A stretch of 64,000 nucleotides of DNA from Fasciola hepatica (taxonomy: Eukaryota; Platyhelminthes; Trematoda; Plagiorchiida; Fasciolidae). The notes under the pieces are model-generated. The model was not told the DNA's origin. It ran no database searches and saw only the letters and a program-made list of their open reading frames with translations. Below, in pieces: positions 22,641 through 33,145 of the stretch. Numbering within the stretch: the stretch's first letter is position 1; each line of letters starts with the position of its first letter. Position numbers and translations under genes: made by a program. Where the stretch lies: NCBI GenBank assembly GCA_948099385.1, contig CANUEZ040000116.1, positions 11,742,501 through 11,806,500 on the forward strand, in the 5' to 3' direction.

Positions 22641-23753
22641 AAACAATGCAGAAAATGGTATGGTAGGTAATCAGCGCATGAAGGTCTGGGTGTGGGATAG
22701 AAAATCTGTGTCAAAATCGAGCGCGCATTTGCTCCGTCCATCCACGGCCTGACGATTGTCAGTAAGGATCTCGTGAATGTACGGATGATTTTGTATGTTC
22801 GTCCATTGATTGTTCTTTCTCAGCACTGGCTAATGGGTAGCATCGTCTTCGGTTCAAACGGTCACGTGCAAAACAGACAAAGAATCGTGTGCACACGCAC
22901 ACTGCGCGGACAACCGACGAAAATGGATACATGCCTGCAACTGTACACATACACATACAGTGTTGATGTTACTTGTGCTTTGGCCCGATTTGTACTGACC
23001 AATGAAATCTCGTAACATCTCGATTGACCTTGATTCGCGCGCGCCGAAAGTGCGCATCGCTTACCCTTACGCTTGCGCTTGCATGTAGCCCTGACTCAAT
23101 CACTTGTTTGCTTGCTCACTTGCGTGCGCGCGGATGAGCGGATCTTCCCGCTTATGGTGTTTACCTTTACGGCGAATTCCACTGATAGATGTTTTGAGTG
23201 TAAAAGCCGCTCCTGTCTTACCGTGGTATCTGTAAAACTCTGTCTCAGGGTTGGGCGAAGATGGAATATACCAAATTACAAGGAGGCATGTAATTTACAT
23301 TATATATATGTAGATCACATGACGCGACAGACTATACAGTGTCTTTAATTCGTGAAAAAAACCGGAGACTTGTCTAAGTCTATTTAAGGTGCAGTCCGTA
23401 CCGGGCTAGTTTTATGCTTTTCGGTAGGTAAGTTATGGAAAATCCCACCGAGACTAAGCGTGTCCGGCCTAATCGCCTAGATCTCATTTCATGTACAATG
23501 CTCACCAGTAAAAGTTTCCGTGAAGCCAAGATGATTGGCGGATAAATATGAGCATGCAGTCAATTCCTCGAAGTTTACAAGGAGTACATCCGGTTTCAAC
23601 AGTTGTGAAGTTAGTGGTTCAGATTGCTATCCAACAGCCTTATTGTACGCGGCAACAGGTTGACGTTGACTGAAACTCATCAAACTCAACGTTCACGAGG
23701 GAACGGATTTAATACCCGGTGCAAAAATACATTCATTGTATGGAATAGCTCAC

Positions 23754-24013
23754 CTGCTTCAATAGCATAATGTTATTTCGAACGAAATTTTTAAATTCTT
23801 CTGTTGAAATATAGATTGCACCAACAACGTAATGATTTGGTTCTTCATCCAGTCGACGACTGATCTGATCCAACTCATCGAACTTTTGCTGAAAATCATG
23901 CATTGTGGGTGAAGAGTTGAGAAACTGTTCCACTTCAGCATTCATATCTTTTTTCCACAATGAGGAATATCGATCCAAGTATGAAGTAAGACTGTCCACT
24001 TCGTATATTGTAC
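23754..24013 (-). CDS. DNAH5-like: Dynein heavy chain visible exon 11 (tail)
   Basis: The exon encodes YLDRYSSLWKKDMNAEVEQF, then DQISRRLDEEPNHYVVGAIY and ends IMLLKQ|GTGAGC. It matches the family block FxxYxxLWxxDRDxxVxEFL...IVVGALxL. Two in-phase acceptors exist 15 bases apart: ATAAG|GT giving a start at 24013 and CGAAG|TG giving 23998. The choice changes only five residues (TIYEV region). Neither acceptor has a strong pyrimidine tract. Confidence 0.87.
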
Positions 24014-24848
24014 CTTATGTATGTGAATAGTGCGGTTTTGGAATAAATGCAGACAGAAGACAGATAGTACTAATTATGAAGATAGAGAAAGTGGTGATTC
24101 GTAAATGATGTTTTGTTAAATGTTGATAATGCATTAAAACTGGGTGAATGCTGAACAAAGTATTCAAGGTTCCCTTGGGGTACAGATAGCTAGGTGAGAT
24201 TTTCTGGTTTGTAAATGTTTCATTCCAACTTGAGGTGACATCACAAGTACACAATGATGACCAAAACAGATCATGGAACACAGGTTCCTGGGTTCGAATC
24301 TTACAAACTCTGATCGACCGTGTTTCTATTCCTGAAGTGCCTTAATGGTATGACAGAAGGGAGTCATTTTCTGAATCACTGACCAATTTCTGGTTTACTT
24401 TGAACAGTTAATTGTCGTGCACCGGGTTTGCCAATTCTGGTTGCTATTCCTCAACAAAACTTAAAGCCGGGAAGTAAACGGTTACAAGGATGAATATATT
24501 GGGAAGAGAACTGTATTCGATTATTTCAAATGGATAGCCCAGTCATAAATGTCAGTTTGTTTTACGTGATAAAATGTTCTGACTGTTTCCATACTATTCT
24601 CATATCTTTCATATTCAGTAGTCAAGCTGAAAGCGGCCAGTGTTGTTCGATTGATCTAACTATAAGATCTTGTAGGGACACTTAACGAGCCTTGGGATCA
24701 CGGAGTTTTCGTCTCTTCGTGATTTGCAGATCGCGCACAAGCAAAACCCAGCACAGGAAAACTGCTATTTGCATACTACACATGTAACCCCCATATGATG
24801 ATCTTCAAAGAAAGTTTGGAAGAAAATTTAAGCACAAGAGATTACAAA

Positions 24849-24851
<3 letters not shown>

Positions 24852-24918
<67 letters not shown>
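24852..24918. repeat. (TA)n microsatellite
   Basis: About 33 alternating TA units in the intron between exons 11 and 10. Confidence 0.97.
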
Positions 24919-24923
<5 letters not shown>

Positions 24924-25888
24924 AGAGTGTGAGTGGAGATTAGTTGCGTCTAATCCACGTAAAACTATCAGCAAATCATAGCCGTGACTTCTCAGTGGAC
25001 TGTTCTGAGAGGAGCATCGAATTCGGTTGTCGTTGTGAAAAACCATATAGAGCGTACAAGTATAAAGATCAATGGACAGAGGAGAGCCGGATTGGCATGC
25101 CTCACGAGCGAGAATGACCACGAAACCAGTAGCGGGCTACCGAGACTCGCTCCGTATATCTACGAATACTAGTTAAATCAAATGCATATAGTTTAGAGCA
25201 TTAGCTACTTCATTTTAAATAACTAGTGAAGTTAATGCAAATTCCATAGGTCGGTACAACCACAAGTGGTGAACATCCATATTTGGGTTATACTCTAGAT
25301 AAACATTCGATGGCTTATCCACTCGCAAATCGATAAACAGATGCCTAGAAAGAGGTCACCAATAACACGAATGAGCAGCTCAATAAACGGGTGGATGGAT
25401 TCTGTAGCGAATGGATGGGGTGACTTTATGCAGATAGATGGGGAATGAAATTGTTGCATCAATCATCTGCCCTTGTCCAAGACCCATTTGTTTTCCTTTT
25501 GAGGCAGAAAAACCTAGGAAAAGAGAACAAAACGGGCAATGAGCTTAACAACGGGAGCATAGCTGTGATTTTAAACGCTCCCGCACGAGGTGCGGTGCAC
25601 CATAGCTTCAGATGTAGTCAGATCCTAGTAGTTTGACCGTCTTGATACAATCAGATTGCCTTCTGATTGGTCTCGTTGTTGTCTTTCAGTAAAATACTAA
25701 TTGCAAACAAAAATTTTCAAACACATGAAAAACAATAAGGAGAAAATACACAAATGACTAATTTTGTCTGGTGAACTATGACAAAAACGGTGCACCTAGT
25801 TAGGATGCATCACTAATTTCTAGGGGAACGGAGAGGGACCGAATGGAATCGGACCTAATGGGAAATGATAAAACAATGTTCGATTTAC
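24919..25888. other. Intron sequence, nothing recognised
   Basis: Short unrelated frames and no repeat shared with the rest of the window. Confidence 0.55.
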
Positions 25889-26023
25889 CGTCAGGACAGA
25901 AGAGGATCTTCTTCATCTGAATCATACTGGTAACCAAGAAAGTACGAAGTCGATAAACCTCGCGATCGCTGTGCACTTCACGGTAGCAATTGACTGGTTG
26001 TTCGCTAATATCTGATTCCATCA
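25889..26023 (-). CDS. DNAH5-like: Dynein heavy chain visible exon 10 (tail)
   Basis: This 135-bp exon encodes MESDISEQPVNCYREVHSDR then EVYRLRTFLVTSMIQMKK and LFCPD. It fits the family motif NxYxxVxEHKxIxxLxxxLxxxxNSxxK. The acceptor is ideal (cttctgcttctgcag|TG) and the donor is G|GTAAAT. It starts and ends in phase 1. Confidence 0.85.
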
Positions 26024-27184
26024 CTGCAGAAGCAGAAGAAAGAGCACATAACAAGCGGAAATAGGATGTCATTAGAGTTAATCCGAAATGAGATCAAACG
26101 AATTAGTGATATAGAATGACAGATACGCTTTACCGCACTGGTGGTCCCTGCCTATCCCTTAGACTGTCATATTGCCGCAGTGCTTGGTGTATCGCAACCA
26201 CAAGAAGACTAAAGTTGACGATCTACTTCAAAACTATCAGCCCAAACCTTCCACTAATAGATCATATACTCTCTTTTGAACATGTGTACCCTCTATTGCC
26301 CATCAGGCAGAACAGCCCAGCGATTCGGACCAGCACGCGAGTGATCTGACCTATTTGATTTCTCCGTCGTGTGTTTAAGTTCATATTCTCCAGAAAATCC
26401 CCTCAAGTGATAATCGTTTTTTTGTTTTATGAGCAGTCAACTTACTAGCGTTTCGTCACCATTCAGGATGACATCACTGATGCAGAGGTGGTGTGTCGAC
26501 AGCACCATGAACACTGTCGTGGGGTTAACTAAATATGCACTATCGACCAAGTGTTGTAGAATAGTGTTAGAGATGTACTGGGTTGTAGCTTAGAGAGGGA
26601 ATATGGCCCAGTATTCCGTGATCATCTGGTACGAAAGAATTGCTGTATACCCGATATACTGAGTGCTTCGAGTGCACGTGAACGGATGCACGAAGAAATA
26701 AAGGAACTGATAAGGTTCCCACCATTCGCTGGGTGAAAAATGAAGAATTTCAATTCTGATACAGTTCTGACATGCATTGCTGTGTAGCACTTAGCGACGG
26801 CCACGCACGATTTTCCCTGCAAGATTTCCGTAGGCCTCAGTTTTGGATGGTAATTGGATTGCCACAGATCGGTTATGAGTCATTGAAGATACTAAACTCT
26901 TCGACTTTAGTCAAGGGGAGTTACTTCACTCAACTTTGCAGCACTGTTACTTAAATTTATTGCAACGTTTCCCAACCCTGTATGGTAATTCTTAGCCAAT
27001 AGACACATCGAGCTTGAAATTTTCGAAATTGACCAGATAGACGTAACAACAATTGGGCGAGAAAAATCAGTGATGAGTCAATAGCAAGTAAGCTGTAACT
27101 GTTGAACTGAAGAAAGCTCAATATCTTTCAATTGTATTCGACATATTAAACATAAACAAAACATATACATTCAAGAGTTCAATC

Positions 27185-27640
27185 ACAATGACAGAGCAAG
27201 TGAGTTCCTCATTGCAGATAAGTTTCAGTCAACGTTCTCGAGTGGTATCAAAGCCTCCAGGTCTCCCTAAACACGATCGAGTCTCTACGTATAGAGGGAT
27301 CACATTTCCGGTCCCCCAAAAACTGATTTGTTCTGATTAGCTGTCGCACTCTCACGAAATGCAAACACTGTTTTGTGCACACATCGTGATCAACAGGGAT
27401 TGGAAAGGGTACTGGGAAATTTGATGTACCATACAAAGTCAACATTTTACGATTTCACGCAGAAATGAACTCGGAGTCCGTAATCATCGTCTACCTCAAT
27501 TAATACAAAAGGCACGCAGGAAAGCTAGCGATGAGGATTATGGTGAGAATTGCACAGTGCGCTCGAAAGGTTGAAAAGTAAAATTACTATGCCAGCATCT
27601 GGGAATCAGTATCAAAAAGTGCAAAACCAATCATTCTCAT
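27185..27640 (+). repeat. Dispersed repeat family B, copy 1
   Basis: 'gtgagttcctcattgcagataag', 'atttcacgcagaaatgaactcgga', 'aggcacgcaggaaa' and 'catctgggaatcagtat' recur in the same order at 58450-59045. Both copies are heavily diverged and have no open frame. Confidence 0.65.
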
Positions 27641-28199
27641 GCGTTACTGATGCCGTGACGAAGATCACGTGGCCATGTTTCAAAAAAGAACTACGACCTT
27701 AACCGTGCCGTAGTCTTGATTAACCTGGGTGTATATGGATGCTAGCACGGAAGAAAACTCACACGCACGAACATCAAAACCTCCGGCTCCACGTCCCGGT
27801 TTTTTCTGATGAAATGAGAAAGAAAAATATTTGGATAATATACGTAGAATAGGTTCATTCGGAAAATGCAAGATAAACTCATGTGTTCATCTTGTGCCCA
27901 CCACAATCTCGTTTCCAACCATCATTTAGCCCGTTGTGAATTTTTATAAGCGCTTCATTCATCCAGTGAACGATTTTTCTCACAAAAAGAATCTAAATGT
28001 CAGCTTCTATGTTTACAACTTTAGTCTTTTATTATCTTATTTGTTTTCCTTTTGCAGTGCTGAAACCAAGACTATTATCAGACTGAGCCATACAACACTA
28101 ATCAGTTTTCGCTTCCATAGAACGGATATCGCGTTTCATATCGTCTAGCTTTCGATATCTGATCACCTCTTTTTTCGCCCCACCCATCGCCACTGATGC

Positions 28200-28930
28200 G
28201 TTAACCGACTTAGCTCATCGATCTGAGCCGCTCACAAATTCGTACGCGCTGACCGATCTGATTGGGCCACAAAATGCTGAAATCACGAGACCAGTGCCTG
28301 GGGTTTTCGTGGATGAATTGTTGGCAAAAGAAAATAGAGAAAATCCCGCTCACAATTCTTGCACCTATAAGCCTATGCACGTTGATATCCGAAGTGTTGT
28401 CCTTAACTGACACTCAAAGGCCGAGCCTAGTCGCAGACTATCGTTCGCAAGTCCCGATAATTTTTTTTAACTTTCTGTAGAGCAACCGTAAAAACTGATG
28501 CTCGATATAAGTAGTGTATGGTATGAATTTGCATTATTGTGGCCCAACTACAGCACTGGTTTTCCTTTGTTATTCCCTAAGCTAATCTGTGTCCGTAATG
28601 TGACTTCACCTGCTTTGTCCATGGCGCCTGTTTGGAACGAGAAAGCCGACTGAGACGCTTGCTTTTGTTTGTTGGTCTTGTTATCGATCACCTCTCGATC
28701 ACCTGGTTCAGTCACCGAATGGTTACTGAGGCTCTTAACTTCGGTTACGGCAAGGTCGAGTTCAAGTGTATAATCGTGACCACATTGTGGGGCGACGCGC
28801 CGCTGCGCAGCGTGCGGTGCGGCCACCGATGTGAAATGGATGAGAGTGATCAACGTACCAGGTTTCAGACCAATCAGGACATTTCAAACACTCAGTCAGG
28901 TGGCATTTCCGAATAATTTTGGAAAAACTC
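28200..28930 (+). repeat. Dispersed repeat family A, longest copy
   Basis: The first 240 bases match 38520-38750, the middle part (28420-28600) matches 39890-40020, and the last part (28650-28930) matches 22320-22600. The region is therefore one long repeat of which the other copies are deletion derivatives. The frames it opens (up to 101 codons) do not agree between copies. It could be a non-autonomous element or the untranslated end of a LINE. Confidence 0.6.
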
Positions 28931-29789
28931 CGCGACACACACATGGTTCAGACCTGCCACTTGATCACGCATGTAGACTATAGACATGACCACATATCTA
29001 ATCCGGACAGTAGACAAGACATTCTGACTCGATCTTCTCGCCGGCTTCCTCGGCTGAGTGATTCAGACAGTCGCTGATCTTTTCATATTTCTTCCTGAAC
29101 CCTTCCCTGTGCTCAAACTTCGTTCCCAGCTGAACAAACTGTCATTTTTATTTAGCCTCCTTGTGCGTTTTCGTTATGCTTATCTACCACCCTTCCGTAA
29201 TTTTTATCGTGATTTGAAGATGGATTTCAAGGCGTTTTTGGGCGCGATTTTAACTATCAACCATGCTTCATCAATTCTCCTAAACTGTTTGTTCAGTCAA
29301 CCCTGAAAGCATCATTTATACATGCGTGAGATGATTACATGCACGATTCTTGCTGAACGTATGGATCCTTTGTTCAATGACCTCTCCTTTTGTCATCCTT
29401 ATCAGTCGATTTTGTTTTTGACTCAGTCCTTCGTGAACTGGCGTTTACGAAAAGTTCTCTATTACAAACAGAGTCCTAACCGACCTCAGCATGATCTGCA
29501 CTGCACAGTTTAACCTCTTCCGTCCTACAGTTCATGGCCATTTTGCACGGAAAATCTCTTCCGACACTCCACACCGATTACATTTTTATCTCATTGTCAG
29601 TCCCACGCACTAATCTAGTCTAGTTATAGACTGCTCCCCTGAAGATTGTCTATGTACAGGAATTCCGTCGTTCCCTTTCTAGCACGTGTCCCAACGAACA
29701 AGGATGCCAATCTTTTTGAAATGAAATCTTGTTTTGCTCTATGACTTATTTTGGCGGCATTTTTGTCAGGAAAGCACTATCCAACTATG

Positions 29790-30620
29790 CTTAAGCCGGT
29801 ATGTATACAGTACAATACAGTATGCTGATGACATCGCCTTGCCGAGCGATAACGCACAGGCACTGAAACATGCTTTGGACCGCTTGGAGATTGAGGTATC
29901 CGGATATGGTATGCACTTTGCGCCTTCCCAGTGTGAAGTGCTTTTGCAAGATTGGCAGAAGCCCGTGCCCGCACGTAACCTTTGTGGTAATCAGCTTGAG
30001 ATAGTCGACAATTTTAAGTAACATGGGAGCTTGATTCCAGCTGGAGGGGGTGTTGAGAAGGAGATCAATTCATGCATAGCGAGAGCTAGAGCAGCTTTCG
30101 CAAACCTGCCACACATGTAATGTCACCGTGACATTCAGCTCTCTCTTAAGGGACGTCGCCGTGGTTCGCAGTGTTTCACTCTACGATTGCGAGATCTGGC
30201 CACTTCGCGCTGAAGATGCTCGGCGTCTTTCTGTGTTCGACAACCGATGTCTCCAAAGCATTGCTCGCGTCTGGCGGGAACAACGAGTGGGTAATGACGA
30301 GGTGCACCGTTGTGTGTTAGGCACGGATAGTCCCCCTCTCTTAACGAATTATTCGCTCTACACTGCCTCCGGTGGCTCAGTCGTCTTACGAATGCCTGTC
30401 CACCGTTTACACTTCGGTGTTCTATTCGCACGTGCTGGGAAAGGCTGGAAGATGCGACGCGGCGGTCAGGCCATGACTTGGCGTAGAGCTATGGAAAATC
30501 TAGTATCAGCATTCGCTTCGGTTGGTGCCCAAGGGACGAGGATTGTCGCTGGTGAGAGACGGTGAGGAACATGGCTGGGAATAGAAGTCAGTGGCGTGAC
30601 TGCTGCGCGGTATGGCTTTC
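29790..30620 (+). pseudogene. RTE-type LINE reverse transcriptase and C-terminal fragment
   Basis: IQYADDIALPSDNAQALKHA, with the RT catalytic YADD at about 29821, is followed by YGMHFAPSQCEVLLQDW and NLCGNQLEIVDNFK, then a stop. In shifted frames follow ARAAFANLPHM and RDIQLSLKGR. The C-terminal part reads SLYDCEIWPLRAEDARRLSV, FDNRCLQSIARVWRE and RAGKGWKMRRGGQAMTW, the typical RTE end in flukes. The N-terminal half of ORF2 is missing, and there are multiple frameshifts. Confidence 0.85.
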
Positions 30621-30722
30621 GAACTCTCATGCTCCTCAATCACGAAAATGTCATTTCGACAAATAAAGTGGCAAAAAACGCCAAAGAGTGTACGGTGAAA
30701 AGCAAAAATAAAATCGGCATTT

Positions 30723-30742
30723 TCTCTCTCTCTCTCTCTCTC
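30723..30742 (+). repeat. (TC)10 microsatellite
   Basis: Pure TC run about 100 bases past the end of the RTE fragment. Confidence 0.9.
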
Positions 30743-30829
30743 GCTAACTGACTGTCTTACTGTACTGTACGCCCTTCTCCTATTTTGTAACTGTTTTTGT
30801 TGCGTTCACACCTTGTTTGATCTCGAGCC

Positions 30830-30831
<2 letters not shown>

Positions 30832-30883
<52 letters not shown>
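30832..30883. repeat. (TA)26 microsatellite
   Basis: Pure alternating TA, third such tract in the window. Confidence 0.97.
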
Positions 30884-30889
<6 letters not shown>

Positions 30890-30899
30890 AATGCAATAC

Positions 30900-32659
30900 A
30901 ATTTTTATAAACGGGAAACTCGGAACAACTCTGAGACGTTTGCTCGTCCTATCATTGGATCTGCATTGATTAGGACCCCCTCCATTAACTTTACAGGTAA
31001 CTTGGAGATCCGTAAGTTTGATGTTTTATAAACCAACTTGATCGACATAAAATCCAAATAGATTTCGGAGATCACTCTTCACTGAGTGTTTCCCGGTTGT
31101 GTTTCCAGGTGTGAGAATCCGGTTGCATTCAGACTCGCTCACTATTTTGCAGAAAAACTCCTGGAATCTGGACAATTTCACGAACTTCCTTCAATCAGCA
31201 TTTTACAGACTATACAGGTCCCCGGTGATTTATTCCTGATATACGTAACCAAAATGTTCTTAAATGGACAAAACATGACCCGCGCCATTGACTGGTTCAA
31301 AAGTACAGTGCAAGACTGGTCGTTCTTTACGGCATGTATACACCTGACTATCTATTCACATAGTCAGATTAGATAGTGGAAATGCGTGTGCGTTTGGATT
31401 GGTTGTCAAATCGATTAGACAGTCTCACACGAAGCCAATTCCACTGTTCCATGACCGATGGAGTGGACGCGGCAGATGCCATTGATCTCGTTAATTAAGG
31501 CCGTCATTGGACCGATGCCCATGCGCAGAACGGGTTGTGATGCGCCTTGTGAGACTGACCGATGGGATTTGACAGTCCTCTGGTTTCTCACTCCAGGAGC
31601 TCCTTCTTTTCGCACTCGACAGATTGATATCCGAGACAAACGATGGCGCAGAGGAGTGGTGGGAAAGTTCGTTCCTTCGAGCGCTCCCTCTTGCGATCCT
31701 GCTGGGTTCATTCTACTGAAAACTCGCATTACTTACATCATTTGATGAGCGCATACAATTTTGCACAGATCTATCCACTGAATAGACTGAGATAATCCAT
31801 TTATCGAAATTATCAAAAAAAACCTTCCGGTCGCCTGATATAAATGAGATTCAAAATAGATGTCTTGCTTAGTTTGCAATGCAACACTTACATCTTGACT
31901 TAATCCGTTAGATGCTACACTCCATCCGTAAATACACACGTCCCGCCGAACAACCTGGACAGCGCTAATAAGTCTGAATCAGTGAGCCTTACCGATCGTG
32001 TGGCATTGGAAGAATGGAAATTACTGTAGTTGTCTCCCCATCATGGATACAGATCTGTTTGTCGATATCCTAATTGATCTAATAGGTTTCCTCATGAGTT
32101 TGATGAGTGTCACAATGCGCATGGAAGATCAAATGTCCGGTTTTTAAGCGCACAAAAATAGTTAAAAGGTATTTTTACTCACTTGAAAAACTGTGCACAT
32201 CTTAAAATTTACCTTAGACCATTGAATTAGTAAAGTCTGATGTTGTACAACATAAAGTATTGTTCCCTACGGTTTAAAGTTGGCACCTACAAAGATGTAT
32301 TTCAACACCTTTCAGGCCACGCCTATAACCGTCGCCGGGAGAGAAGCAGATGTATTCCCAAAAACCGACTGATTTTCGGATGATACGTTACTATTGTTTA
32401 CACATAAACTTGTCCGGTGGGGACCATTTCTGTTGTGCTTTGATTACGTGAATTACGATTGCGTTTGTGATGTCCTCTGGGACTACGTAATACTTGCTCT
32501 ATGTTCGTACCGTTTTGTGGCTTGTATCAACAAGGTGTGTGCTTCTAAGCTGATCGGATCACGGAAACCAGACGTTGTGCATTTGGCTTCACTTACACAG
32601 ACGCGTCATTCTTAATCCCTAGCGAGCGTGATCCCATTGGTTTAAGAAAGAGCTCCTAC
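30900..32659. other. Intron sequence, no gene recognised
   Basis: A plus-strand frame of 96 codons at 31086-31376 and a pair of overlapping frames at 31415-31745 (locally GC-richer) carry no domain I recognise. They have no partner exons and no shared repeat in the window. Confidence 0.45.
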
Positions 32660-33145
32660 CTGATTCACACTTCGCGCTACCATGGTCTTTTATTTTGTAT
32701 GATAGGAAATGCTTTCCCAACGGAAAAATGTACTCCACAATATCACAAAATCTCCTTCGGACATGGCCTACCGTATTTTCCAACTCAGTCGAGCTTTGTG
32801 TGGTTCCCGTACTTCCACATGCAGATCCAGTGGTCGCTATAATCTGAGTAGCTGGGTTGGCTGCTTGTAAACTTCCTTGTCCATTACTACCAGCTCCAAC
32901 ACTGGAACGTTGATTTGGTGGCATCTGGGATATCGGGAGTCCCGCATCCTCTTCAGATGTATTTTGTGCAAGTAGCACTTCGGATCGGCGCAGTGGAGCT
33001 CCGGTCAGGCTTGTTCGGCCGACCGACGGTTGGGAAGCGTTGCTAGCGATTTCCAAGTCTTGACCATTGGTTGCGCCTACTATGCCCGGCGTGCCCTGTG
33101 GCTGACCGGGAGCTGGCTTGATCTGATTTGGATCTGAACGGTTCA
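32660..33145 (-). CDS. DNAH5-like: Dynein heavy chain visible exon 9 (low-complexity insertion in tail)
   Basis: This 486-bp exon is mostly compositionally biased: PGQPQGTPGIVGATNGQ, Asn/Ser/Gln-rich runs and SSVGAGSNGQGSLQ, with no known fold. Human-type family members also have a variable, polar linker here, but I recall a much shorter one. The acceptor CTTTTAG|TG joins exon 8 in phase. There are two possible donors. TCAG|GTAGGA at 32660 (phase 1) is the only one compatible with exon 10. ACG|GTAGGC at 32772 would drop a less dynein-like 37-residue end (VGHVRRRFCDIVEYIF...) but leaves the wrong phase. An extra exon between 9 and 10 is possible. Confidence 0.72.

Noticed and set aside
29734..30565. 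Plus-strand frames with YADDIAL as a host gene
   Set aside because: They are RTE LINE reverse transcriptase with frameshifts, and closely resemble the fragments at 38161 and 53191.
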